Shown here one piece after another: positions 19,833 to 28,505 of a stretch of DNA of 64,000 bases. This DNA is from Aurantiochytrium sp. KH105 (taxonomy: Eukaryota > Sar > Bigyra > Thraustochytrida > Thraustochytriidae). Where the stretch lies: positions 124,001 to 188,000 of the forward strand of contig BGKB01000103.1 in the NCBI GenBank assembly GCA_003116975.1. The letters are read 5' to 3'. Numbering within the stretch: the stretch's first letter is position 1; the number at the start of each line of letters is the position of its first letter. Under the pieces are notes generated by a model. The model saw only the letters and a list, made by a program, of their open reading frames with translations, was not told the origin of the DNA and ran no database searches. The position numbers were made by a program, and so were the translations under genes.

Positions 19833-20318
19833 ATGTCCGTCTCCGAGAGCAACATGAGCGCCGTGGCGCTGGCCGCGGCGGCCGCAGCCCTGGGCGTGGC
19901 GGCGCTCGCGTTTCTCCAGGCACGCTCGTCGGTGGGCGTGCGCGCGGTGGCCACGGACAAGGCCCCGGCCGCCGTGGGCCCCTACGTGCAGGCCACCAAG
20001 GACGGCAAGGGCACCATCTACGTGTCCGGACAGGTTGGATTCGTGCCGGGGACCAAGAAGCTTGACGGCGAAGACGCGGCCTCGCAGGCGCGTCGCGCGC
20101 TCTCGAACGTCAAGGCTATCCTGGAGGCAGCAGGATCTTCGATGGACCGCGTGCTCAAGACTACGGTTCTCCTCGTCGACATTGCCGACTACGCTGCGAT
20201 GAACGAGGTCTACGCGGAGGCATTTGGCGACCACAAGCCCGCGCGCGCAGCCTTTGCTGTCAAGACCTTGCCTGTTGGCGCTCGCGTCGAGATTGAGGCC
20301 ATTGCGCTCGAGAACTAA
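19833..20318 (+). CDS. RIDA: RidA/YjgF/UK114 enamine-imine deaminase
   Basis: 161 residues from ATG 19833. Residues about 40-161 match the RidA family: KAPAAVGPYVQATKDG, IYVSGQVGFVPGT, QARRALSNVKAILEAAGSSMDRVLKTTVLL, and the C-terminal PARAAFAVKTLPVGARVEIEAIAL with the conserved substrate-binding Arg and terminal Glu. RidA hydrolyses reactive 2-aminoacrylate and related enamines from PLP enzymes to keto acids plus ammonia, protecting PLP enzymes such as branched-chain aminotransferase. An extra 35-residue hydrophobic Ala-rich N-terminus (AVALAAAAAALGVAALAFL) is absent from bacterial RidA and may be a mitochondrial presequence or membrane anchor. Confidence 0.93.
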   Translation: MSVSESNMSAVALAAAAAALGVAALAFLQARSSVGVRAVATDKAPAAVGPYVQATKDGKGTIYVSGQVGFVPGTKKLDGEDAASQARRALSNVKAILEAAGSSMDRVLKTTVLLVDIADYAAMNEVYAEAFGDHKPARAAFAVKTLPVGARVEIEAIALEN

Positions 20319-20657
20319 ATGCGCCGAGGCAAAAATTTAACATCGCAGTAGGCCTAGATCAAATCACAAAAGAATAAATGAGTGCCGTCCGCAATGTACT
20401 CGGGCAGGAGGCCCGTATCATAATCTTCCTTGCTTTGGAACTCGACTCTACTTTCGATATTTTCTTGAAGCTTTACATGAGTGATATTGAAAAAAAGATG
20501 GAAATGGTGGCGTCGAAACAGACAGACTTCTACAATTGAAGGGCACACTCCTCGCGATTTTTTGGGGAAGAGAGAAGGCGACAATTGGGGCGTCGGGAAC
20601 AGAGAGACTTCTACAACAAGGGACACAACCCTCGTGGGCAGCAACACATGGTCTTGA
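20319..20657. other. Intergenic region, convergent 3' ends
   Basis: AT-richer spacer between RidA and the SLC25 carrier. It holds two similar blocks (GACAGACTTCTACAATTGAAGGG near 20519 and AGAGAGACTTCTACAACAAGGG near 20602, each preceded by GGCGTCG), an imperfect duplication with a period of about 83 bp. No gene supported. Confidence 0.45.
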
Positions 20658-21629
20658 CTACTGGGCTGCCTGAGCCACGAAAAGGCTCATGATGAAACGC
20701 TCGATCTGATGACGCGTCATGTTGAGAATGGCTTCTTTGAGGATGGCCGTTCCCACCTGCATCTCGCATCCCTTGTAAATTCCAGCAAGGCCCTCCTCGC
20801 GAATGATTCGGCCCAGCACCCCGGCAGTCGTGAGTTTCTCCTCGTGATGCTCTTCATCATCTTGGCCTTTGTCCTCACCGCTGACAATTCCCCCCTTTCC
20901 AACTTGAACTTCCTTGTCGTCGTGCTCTTTGTTCTTTTTCTCATGTGTGAACATTTGCACCTTGGCCACCACATACGGATAGGTCGTGAGCGAAGCGACA
21001 GCCTTGCTCAAAGCCCCCGACCAAAAGTTCTTGGACGCACTCGCCTTGGCCCCAGACGGAGTCACGTAGTGGCGGACCACGTTGGTGATACCCGGATTGA
21101 GCGTGAGAATGATCGCTGGAACGATGCCCTTGTAGAATCCGAGCGGACCCTCCGTACGCAACAATCTGGCAAAAGTGTCGAGAAAGGTTGCCTTGCCTGT
21201 TTTGTCCGTGATGACCTTGACGTTTACCATCTCGTAGGGAACCATGACAAGCTGCACGCCGATGCCGGCAAGGATTCCGTGGGCCATGTTACCCGCGACA
21301 TGATTTCTCAACTTTTGGAAAAAAGGCTTGAGGTACGCGTAAAAGAAGTAAAAGATAAAGTTGGTCAGGAACGCGCGGGGCAGCGAGCTCGCCATGCCGG
21401 ACAAGAACCCTGCCAGCCCCTCGTGTGCGGCAATTTTCCGCAAACAGTCAAGCGGTCCATCGTAGTGCTCCTTGTTTCCGCCCGCGACGGTCTTTTCCGC
21501 CGCGGCACCCTTTTGCTCCTGCTTGCGCTGCGCCTGCAGACGCGTCTTGACCACCACCAACGGGTACATGCTCGCCGTCGCGAAGACCCCGGCGGCGCCT
21601 CCGGCGCAGGCCTCGCCCAGGCTCTCCAT
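20658..21629 (-). CDS. SLC25 carrier, peroxisomal PMP34/PMP47/PXN type
   Basis: 323 residues from ATG 21629, the usual length for the three-repeat mitochondrial carrier fold with six TM helices. Signature positions: YPLVVVKTRLQAQ (repeat 1, about 22-34), PYEMVNVKV (repeat 2) and TYPYVVAKVQM (repeat 3). The acidic residue normally in P-x-[DE]-x-x-[KR] is missing in repeats 1 and 3, as in the PMP47/PXN peroxisomal carriers, whose LNPAIQ-like motif is also echoed (TLNPGITNVVRHY). Those proteins exchange ATP, NAD or CoA across the peroxisomal membrane for fatty-acid beta-oxidation. A Lys/Glu/Asp-rich insertion (HEKKNKEHDDKEVQ...DEEHHEEK) extends the last matrix loop. Exact substrate not decidable from sequence. 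Confidence 0.85.
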   Translation of the reverse strand: MESLGEACAGGAAGVFATASMYPLVVVKTRLQAQRKQEQKGAAAEKTVAGGNKEHYDGPLDCLRKIAAHEGLAGFLSGMASSLPRAFLTNFIFYFFYAYLKPFFQKLRNHVAGNMAHGILAGIGVQLVMVPYEMVNVKVITDKTGKATFLDTFARLLRTEGPLGFYKGIVPAIILTLNPGITNVVRHYVTPSGAKASASKNFWSGALSKAVASLTTYPYVVAKVQMFTHEKKNKEHDDKEVQVGKGGIVSGEDKGQDDEEHHEEKLTTAGVLGRIIREEGLAGIYKGCEMQVGTAILKEAILNMTRHQIERFIMSLFVAQAAQ

Positions 21630-22404
21630 CCTCGCTCGCTCCCTCGCTCGCTCGCTCGCCCGACCGTGTACACAACAACCACCGTGGCTGCCAGCGACAA
21701 TGACGGCTCGCTTCGCGACTGTGTTTTGCTCACGGTCTCGTCGAGCTGCTCGCCGCCGGCGCAGTCGTTGGTCCCCTCGGTCCGGCCAGCGCGGACCGGA
21801 CTGGGCCTCGAAGCCGCGCTCAGCTCAGCTCCGCTCCTCGCAGCGGCAGCTGCTGCTCGAGCTCTCGTCCGCTGGACGGCGCGGGTCGCCTGCCGAGACC
21901 GCTCTGGCCTGCCAGGGCTGGGTCTCCTCGTCCGCGCGGCGCTGGCGAGACTCATCTGTATGTACGCGCGGGTCCATCCCATGCGCCTGCAATCCTGTTC
22001 GTGGTCCTCTTCGACCCTGCCTCCCTGGGTCCCTTGGCGCGAGAGCTTCTGCCCAGGCCGGAGGACCAAGGACGACAAAGACAGAAAGACGTTGGTGCGA
22101 ACGCGCAGGCAGACGAGACCCGCAGGGTGCGACAGCGGATTTCAATTTGTCTCGGCCGCCGGGCAGCTAGCTGCACTGCCAGCGCAGAGCGACGGCGATG
22201 ACGACGCCGTCGAGGCGATGACGGAGGAGAACAAGGTCTCAGCACGGCCCGGGATTCCGGGAAACGGCTTCGGCTCGCCCCGGACGTCCGGGGCGCGAGC
22301 AGTCGGCCTCGCAGGCTGTCTTGGCAAACCTGAACGCGACGCGACGCTGCAGACGGTCGCGGGCGCGCGCAGCGTACGCGCGCAACGCGAGCGGTTGGGG
22401 CAGG
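21630..22404. other. Divergent promoter region between carrier and CDK8
   Basis: GC-rich, with a TCGC-type simple repeat at about 21632-21660. Frames here are long on both strands because of base composition, but none has recognisable content. Confidence 0.4.
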
Positions 22405-23745
22405 ATGAGCCCCGAGCTGCTGGCGCGGTACGAGCTCGAGGGCGAGATCGGCGAGGGTACCTACGGGCGCGTGTAAGTCGAGAGAGAAAGAGGAGAACAA
22501 AGACAAGGTGCAAGAAGGTGGACGGGCGGGCGGGCGGGCGGTCGAAGCCGAAGAAAGTTGGACTTGGCTGACGTATATCGCATCACGCGCATCCACACAA
22601 TCAACGCCAGGTACAAGGCTAAAAAGTGGAAATCACAATCGCAAGACGAAGATGACACGGTGTACGCCATCAAAATGATCAAGCGATCCAACGACGAAAT
22701 GGATCGGCCCTCCGTGACGTCCATCAGTACCCTGCGCGAGATCAAGCTCCTCCGCGAACTCAACCACGAGAACATTGTTCAGCTCACAGACGTAGTCATT
22801 GACCCCAAGGAGCGCGATGTTGCCCTCGTCATGGACTTTGCCGCCTGGACACTCGACAGCGTCCTTCGCCAGCATCGCAAAATTGGGGAAAAGATCTCGG
22901 ATTACATGTGCAAGGCCATGATGTACCAGATGCTCCGCGGACTCGAGTACATGCACCGCAATTGGGTGCTTCACCGCGACCTCAAGCCGCAAAATATTCT
23001 CATCATTGGCGATGGCAAAAAGCGAGGGACCCTGCAGCTTGCAGACTTGGGCCTTGCGCGGATCTTTCGCAGTCCGCCGTGCCCTCTCGGCAAGGTCGAT
23101 AAAACGGTCGTCACTCTATGGTACCGCTCCCCAGAGCTGCTACTTGGTGCCAAACACTACACCACTGCTGTGGACATTTGGTCTCTGGGGTGCATTTTTG
23201 CAGAGCTGCTCATTGCGCATGCACGGAACGCGCCGCCCGCGCTCTTTGCAGGCCGGCAAAATGAAGAAAAAACAGCGAACTTTGAGTCTGACCAGTGCAA
23301 ACAAGTCTTTGGCGTCTTTGGCGTGCCCACGAACGACAGCTGGCCGGGCGTCGAGAGTTTGCCCCACTACCGGTCGCTCGCTAATCTCAAGACCTCGAGT
23401 GCGCTCGGTGCCCCCACCACGCTCTTGGCGAGAACCGCGAAATATGCCGAGTCGCAGCCCGACCGCGGCTTGCTCGATCTCTTGACGAAAATGCTTGAGC
23501 TCGACCCCTCGAAACGCATTTCGGCCAGTGCTGCGCTCAACCACGACTGCTTTTTAGATTTTTGCAACAAGCACCCAGAGCACAAGCGACGCAACGCTCT
23601 CGACGACCCCACCATCGCCTATGGCCAGCAGCGCAAACCATTCACGTATCCACGTAACGACCCCAAGCCGCTGCCCGACTCGATTCGAGATGCCCAGGCT
23701 GAGGCGCGCAATCACAGGGCCTCCAAGCGTCCCCGGTTGTACTAG
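22405..23745 (+). CDS. CDK8: CDK8-type cyclin-dependent kinase (Mediator kinase module), two exons
   Basis: Exons 22405-22472 and 22611-23745 join to 400 residues. Exon 1 encodes MSPELLARYELEGEIGEGTY followed by GRV, i.e. the glycine-rich loop, and exon 2 continues directly with YKAKKW. Kinase motifs are AIKMIK (Lys44), STLREIKLLRELNHENIV, HRDLKPQN, DLGLARIF (CDK8 itself has DMG at this site rather than DFG), a Pro-rich activation segment SPPCPLGKVDKTVVTLWYR, SPELLLG and DIWSLGCIFAELL. WVLHRDLKP and GARHYT-like GAKHYTTAVDIW favour CDK8/19 over cell-cycle CDKs. With cyclin C it phosphorylates transcription factors and regulates Mediator-RNA polymerase II contacts. The Arg/Lys-rich end RASKRPRLY is a likely nuclear signal. 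Confidence 0.9.
22473..22610 (+). other. CDK8: Spliceosomal intron of CDK8
   Basis: Donor GTAAGT at 22473-22478, branch-like GGCTGACG near 22566 and acceptor CCAG ending at 22610. 138 nt, interrupting a Val codon after its second base (GT|G). Without splicing the frame meets TAA immediately and the glycine-rich loop is lost. Contains a (GGGC)n run. Confidence 0.92.
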
Positions 23746-24114
23746 ACCGCAGACCTCGCTCGCGCGTCTCGCCTCGTCTCGTCTTCGACTTTTTAGCAAA
23801 ATGTAAACACTATCACTCACACCACTCAGAGTCTTTCTGATGGATGAGCGAGAATAAAGAAAATAAGACAAAGAAGTTAGCCTGTGTTGTATACGTAGAC
23901 CATACACGATTTGCGAACATGAAGAGGGTGAAGAGGTTCGTGGCGGCTGAAATGGTCGATAGGGCCTCTCGGTCAGCGTGGCGAATCCCTTCGAGCCATA
24001 TTGGCACGATAAGAGTGTTTTACAAGCCTCAAGTACGCAACCTTGTACCGTGCGACCGTGTGGGTGGGGCCCTGGATTGGATGTGGAGGATGGGCATGCA
24101 TTTATTGCAAGCAC
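23746..24114. other. Intergenic region, convergent 3' ends
   Basis: AT-richer spacer between CDK8 and the TLC gene. Nothing recognisable. Confidence 0.4.
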
Positions 24115-24840
24115 CTATGGGCTCTTGTGACGATCGGCCTTGTCGCCTTTAGCAAAGCGTGCAATTTTCTTACCAATGCTAAGGCCCCACGTGTAGTTGA
24201 TGGACTGCATGGCCATGCCGCCAGCCATGATGAACGGGTGCGCACCGCTCAGCAGCACGGTAAGCGTAAAGATGGAGCCCCAAAAGCATCTGAAAAAGAG
24301 GAAACCAAGCGCAAAGACAGCATCGTTCGCCAGTCCCAGGGTCTCGTCTGCCATTTTGTGGTGTTTTAGCAAGTATTTGGCAGAGAGGAAGGGTGTTGTC
24401 AGCTCGCTCAGAAATGTTGTCATGGCCAGGATCTTGCCGTGCTCGCCCGTCCAGAGCGACCACCAGCACGTTACGGCGACGAGAATATGGTGTGCGTACA
24501 CGAGGAGATCGGGCTTCGACTTGCTGTGCATCAACTCCCAAAGCATATCGTACACCATGTACCCCGCAACCACGGGGAGGAAGGCTTCGTGCCATGGCTC
24601 ATTCGGTCCCTGCAAGTTGTACGTCAAAAATCCCTGGCCATCGTAGTAAAGCGCCGCCTTGCCTGCTAGCACGGCCGAGAACGCTGCGTGAATCATGGAC
24701 ACGACGCGATTTGCGTACACTGCGAAATCGTTGCCCTCGAGCTCGAGCTCTGCGGCCTTGTTGCACGTCATGAAGAGCGCAATCCACCGTAGCGCCCACG
24801 AAAGCGTCAACGTCGTCGCTTGCTTCACGGCAAGCACCAT
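24115..24840 (-). CDS. TLC-domain (TRAM-LAG1-CLN8) multi-pass membrane protein
   Basis: 241 residues from ATG 24840. Several hydrophobic helices are visible: LTLSWALRWIALFMTC, VSMIHAAFSAVLAGKAALYY, PVVAGYMVYDMLWELM, YAHHILVAVTCWWSLWTG, ANDAVFALGFLFFRCFWGSIFTLTVLLSG. The pattern of an early H in VSMIHAA, YMVYDML, and HHILV followed by ELTTPFLSAKYLL is that of TLCD/TMEM56-type TLC proteins, a superfamily that includes ceramide synthase and lipid-handling proteins. The ceramide-synthase Lag1p motif is not present, so the role is more likely membrane-lipid homeostasis. The C-terminus is basic (GKKIARFAKGDKADRHK). Confidence 0.85.
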   Translation of the reverse strand: MVLAVKQATTLTLSWALRWIALFMTCNKAAELELEGNDFAVYANRVVSMIHAAFSAVLAGKAALYYDGQGFLTYNLQGPNEPWHEAFLPVVAGYMVYDMLWELMHSKSKPDLLVYAHHILVAVTCWWSLWTGEHGKILAMTTFLSELTTPFLSAKYLLKHHKMADETLGLANDAVFALGFLFFRCFWGSIFTLTVLLSGAHPFIMAGGMAMQSINYTWGLSIGKKIARFAKGDKADRHKSP

Positions 24841-24900
24841 CTTCTCGTTTCGTTTCACGTGCGCACGCTAAAGCCTCGAATCTCCGTCTCTGCTGCTGCG

Positions 24901-25086
24901 GCAAAGCGACGCAACGTATCGCTAATGGACTGTGAAAATCACCCTCACTGGTGTCGATGCGCGGGCTCACGCCTGCCAGCACGCACTGCTTTGGCAAAGC
25001 GACGCAACGTTTAGCTGATGGGCTATGGAAATCACCCTCACTGACCTTGGTGCACGGGCTGACCAAGTTTCGGATATGCCTGCACC
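24901..25086. repeat. Two-copy 93-bp imperfect tandem repeat upstream of the TLC gene
   Basis: GCAAAGCGACGCAACGT occurs at 24901 and 24994. Both copies continue through GGAAATCACCCTCACT-like and CGGGCT blocks. Period 93 bp. It lies in the promoter or 5' region of the minus-strand TLC gene. Confidence 0.75.
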
Positions 25087-26179
25087 CGTTGTTGCGCCTT
25101 CTCCTCTTCTTCCCTCAGACTTCTCCCAGCCCAACAAAGATGAGGGCCGGGCGGGTCACTTCCCCTTCCTTCGGACCGACGGCACCTCACGACGCTCTCT
25201 CTGTGCATCACCTCGCCGCGCCACACCCTCCTGCCGATCGAGCCTTGGACCGACCGGCGCCGGTGTCGGCGAAGCAGCAGCATCGTCGCATTAACATCAT
25301 CAACAACAACAACAACAACAACAGCAAGAAGAAGAAGAAGAAAAAGAAGAAGATGGTGATGATAAAGAAGCAGCCTGCAGGCGCCGCGCCGCGCGAGCTT
25401 GTGTTTGCTCGCGACGCGCGAGACTTAGGTTTAGCGCGCCTAGACATCCGCACCGGCGGGGCGGAGTCCTAGCGCCTAGCTACCGCACACGCTAGGACCG
25501 GGTTGTACTGCTCCTGCGGCCGGCGGCTGTGGGTGCCCGGGGCGGTGTGGGGCGCGTTCACTTCGCCTTGATCGATCGATCGATCGATCGATTGATTGAC
25601 CATTGATGATGATCTGGATTGACGTCTACGTCTACGTCTACGTCCACGTAGGCCTAGAGACACTGCCGTGCGATGGATGAATGAATGGATGAATGCATGA
25701 ATGAATGGGCGACGACGTGTCAGGACGCCAGTGCTTGGATGCCTTGGATGCAAAGCGTACGCGAGATGGCGGACCTGGAGGAGAACAACGCGCCGCAGAC
25801 CGGCCGAGACAGGACCTGGAAAAGAAAGAAACCTTGTGCGTGCGAGCGTGCGAGCGTGCGTGGATGCAGATGCAGCTTGCAGCAGGCAGTGCAGCCTGAA
25901 GTGCGGACGGTCCAAAGGATCCGTGTATAGGGTTGGGGGTACGTATACCAGAGATGAATCAGCTGCAGATGGGCACGTGCACGAATCGCGCCAACGGCTG
26001 ACAGCACGTGCAAGTGCAAGTGCAAGTACAAGTGCAATGAGATACCTTTCATGGTCAAAGATCCACGGTTAGTGCTCTGCTGCAGGCAGCGGCAGCTGCA
26101 GCTGCTGTCCGCGTACTCGCAGCCGGCCTTGTTTACAACTTCTACTACTACTTACTGACACGCCAAGCTGCTAGGTCTA
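25087..26179. other. Non-coding gap with a cluster of unrelated microsatellites
   Basis: Successive short repeats: (AAC)n then (AAG)n at about 25295-25355, (ATCG)n at about 25569-25592, (GTCTAC)n at about 25623-25645, (TGAA)-type units at about 25677-25708, (TGCGAGCG)n at about 25836-25860 and (AAGTGC)n at about 26005-26035. No gene recognised on either strand. Confidence 0.6.
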
Positions 26180-27745
26180 CTACACGACCAAATCGCGCAA
26201 ATGGACAATGTAGATGATCCAGTCTACGTCGTGCGCCGATACGGCGTGACGGCCGGTTGTCTCAGGGGCCTTGCGCTTGACTGCCCCTGGCCGACTCGCG
26301 CCACTCGTGCACTGGCCGGCTTGAGCGGTCACCACGGTGGCCTGTGCGTCCACCGGAAGACCAAGAATGGCCTGCGTGAACGACAGAGGAAGCCCACTCT
26401 TCTCTGGAGCGTCAACTGCCAACGATAGTCTCGAGGTGACGTTCTCGAGATCCGCACGCGAAGAAGGCGCATCCCACCGATATGTAGCCACATCAATCAA
26501 GAGATGTGCCGTGGGGGTTACCACTGCCTCATTTGGGTCACTCTCTTTTGGCAATGCAACCTGCGTGAGGCAAAACCCCTGATCCATGAGCTGGTCAAAC
26601 TGTTTCGTTGTCTCGATTGAAAACGAAAGATGCTGCTCCCAGGTTTCCGTTTCGTCATCGTTCGAAGCCTTTGGCTTCGAGGACCCGACGGGATCTACTT
26701 GGACGACATCGACTCCGGTCTCTGTACGGTGCTGTCCTTGCTGTTTCCTCTTTGTAAATGCTTGCTTTTTTTCTTGCGCATCAGTCTGCATCCCCAGGGA
26801 CTGCGCGCCTGCAAAGAGAGGGTTGTCTTGAGAGTGCGAGAAGTCGCTGCCGGGCTGTGATGCCAGCTTTCGGGATGGATTCAAGAACAAACGCATTTTT
26901 CGAGAATTTGTGTCTGGCATGTTCGACTCTTCTTCAAAGTCTGCTTGTGCGTCCGTGAAGTCACTCTCACGAGCTGGCTTTGGACGCGTCATGGCGAATG
27001 CGCCAGACTTGGTCTTCTTTTGGAAAAGGTCGTATGTTGTCACAGATACCTGTTGACTTTGTGATGCAGAGTACGTTTCAGGGGATTTCATGTCGGAGAC
27101 CGGTGGCGCCCAAGTTTGATTTTCGGAGCTGCGAACTGGAGAAGGAGAACCTGCAAAGAGCGCATGGGAGCCTGAGACAATGGCTCTGGAGCCATCTGTT
27201 GCACCTTTCATAACGTGTGTCTCTTTTTGCCCGCTGCTCTGTCGATCGAAATGATCCAAAATGTAGAGCACGCAACGAGCAAACCAAAAGGACCCGTACA
27301 CCCAGACCCAATCTGTAAAGACCATGAGGTAGAGCGTTTTGGAAGCTTCCACTGCGACGCCAACTGCAACGCAGCCCAAAGGTATAGACGCCAATCCGAT
27401 CCCGATTAGGCAAAGCGAGCTGGCCAGGACAACAATCAAACGTCTTGGGCTTGGGGTCTCGTTCTCATCGCTGAAAATTTTGCAATAGCGCAAGATACAG
27501 ACACCCTCGCAAACCATAAGACCTGTACAAATAAAGTTTTTGATGGCAGTGACAAGGATCCACTCATCGTTCACAGCCTCGGAGAAGCTGACGCGGACCG
27601 AGACCGTGTCGTCATAGTCCTCTGCCCATTCTCTCGCGTCTGCACTCACTCCAACAAAGCTCACCCCGCGTGAGAGCCCCGCGAGAAACCACGCAAGAGC
27701 CACAAAGTGCACCTCGCGCACAAGACGAGCCACCGTCACCGGCAT
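26180..27745 (-). CDS. Hypothetical four-TM membrane protein with long soluble tail
   Basis: 521 residues from ATG 27745 (MPVTVARLVREVHFVALAWF). The frame is open further upstream but without an ATG. Four hydrophobic segments are in the first ~200 residues: VHFVALAWFLAGLSRGVSFVG, NFICTGLMVCEGVCILRYC, RLIVVLASSLCLIGIGLASIPLG (running on to VAVGVAVEA) and LYLMVFTDWVWVYGSFWFAR. The remaining ~320 residues are polar, Ser/Gln/Lys-rich and probably cytosolic, with little predicted order apart from strands near HLLIDVATYRWD. No family recognised. Four-TM N-terminus plus disordered tail could suit a tetraspan adaptor, but this is speculation. Confidence 0.7.
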   Translation of the reverse strand: MPVTVARLVREVHFVALAWFLAGLSRGVSFVGVSADAREWAEDYDDTVSVRVSFSEAVNDEWILVTAIKNFICTGLMVCEGVCILRYCKIFSDENETPSPRRLIVVLASSLCLIGIGLASIPLGCVAVGVAVEASKTLYLMVFTDWVWVYGSFWFARCVLYILDHFDRQSSGQKETHVMKGATDGSRAIVSGSHALFAGSPSPVRSSENQTWAPPVSDMKSPETYSASQSQQVSVTTYDLFQKKTKSGAFAMTRPKPARESDFTDAQADFEEESNMPDTNSRKMRLFLNPSRKLASQPGSDFSHSQDNPLFAGAQSLGMQTDAQEKKQAFTKRKQQGQHRTETGVDVVQVDPVGSSKPKASNDDETETWEQHLSFSIETTKQFDQLMDQGFCLTQVALPKESDPNEAVVTPTAHLLIDVATYRWDAPSSRADLENVTSRLSLAVDAPEKSGLPLSFTQAILGLPVDAQATVVTAQAGQCTSGASRPGAVKRKAPETTGRHAVSAHDVDWIIYIVHLRDLVV

Positions 27746-28437
27746 TTTGAGTGGCACTGCGCTGAGCTGAGCGCAGCAGCGCACGCGCCTGTCCTCCCGC
27801 GCAAGTAGCAGCGGGAGGGTGGCAAGGTTTGCCAACGTCTGCAAATGTAAACTTCGTCGTCGAGACGTGGCAATACTCTCTATGAGAATGTGAGGCCGCC
27901 GCGCGGCCAGCGACTCTCGCCCCAACGGATAAAATAAAATCAGAGCACTTGGCAAACACAAAGAAAGAAAAGGACAAGGTGAGAAAGAATATGGGCCTAG
28001 TGTGGGACGACGGCGGGCTCGCGCGATCTGTAATTGTATCTAAACCAAGAGCCTTCCTCAGCCGCTAGAAAATAGTAGACAGCGAGATGGTCAAGTTAGG
28101 AAGAATGTGCCATGTCCATCACGACGAAAAGAAACATGAGGCAGAGAAGCAACATCAAGTTAATAAAATGTGCCATGCCCACCACGACGGACAGAAATGC
28201 TAGGCAGATTAGCAACAACAAGAGGACAAGCGTGCAAAGAAATGATCTTTTTGCCTATTTTCTTGCTTTCATCAATTTTGATTTTGGCGATTCATCGCAT
28301 ACTATCAGTAAGCTAAGGTTCGTCGTCCCTGACGAAATTCAAAATGAAAGTTCAAGTTTGACTGTGTGCTTGGCCTGCTTTGCAGCAAAAGAAAACGCGT
28401 CAGTGGCGCTCTCAGATTGTCGCCGACTGCTAAAAGC
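27746..28437. other. Intergenic gap with two short tandem duplications
   Basis: AT-rich spacer. It holds a 63-bp duplication (AATGTGCCATGTCC at 28104 and AATGTGCCATGCCC at 28167) and the downstream copy of the 81-bp PCF11 duplication. A plus-strand ATG frame 28112-28504 spans both; see findings. Confidence 0.5.
28104..28229. repeat. 63-bp imperfect tandem duplication
   Basis: Copy 1 starts at 28104 and copy 2 at 28167. Both contain AATGTGCCATG, CACGACG, AGAAA, GAGGCAGA/TAGGCAGA and AGCAACA blocks. The period is 63 bp. Confidence 0.7.
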
Positions 28438-28505
28438 TCAGACATCGTGCTTGGCCTGCTTTGTTGCAGGAGTGGACGCGTCAGCGGCGCTCTCAGAACG
28501 TTGAC
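28366..28505. repeat. PCF11: 81-bp tandem duplication of the PCF11 3' end
   Basis: GTGCTTGGCCTGCTTTG begins at 28366 and 28447, an 81-bp period. Both copies run to GCGCTCTCAGA. The 28447 copy encodes the PCF11 C-terminus (minus strand, ...ESAADASTPATKQAKHDV). The other lies past the stop codon and would read a similar ESATDAF..AAKQAKH. Confidence 0.85.

Noticed and set aside
20709-22571. 620-codon plus-strand frame over the SLC25 gene and CDK8 leader
   Set aside because: Antisense to the carrier, then passes through GC-rich promoter DNA; ends inside the CDK8 intron. No recognisable domain.
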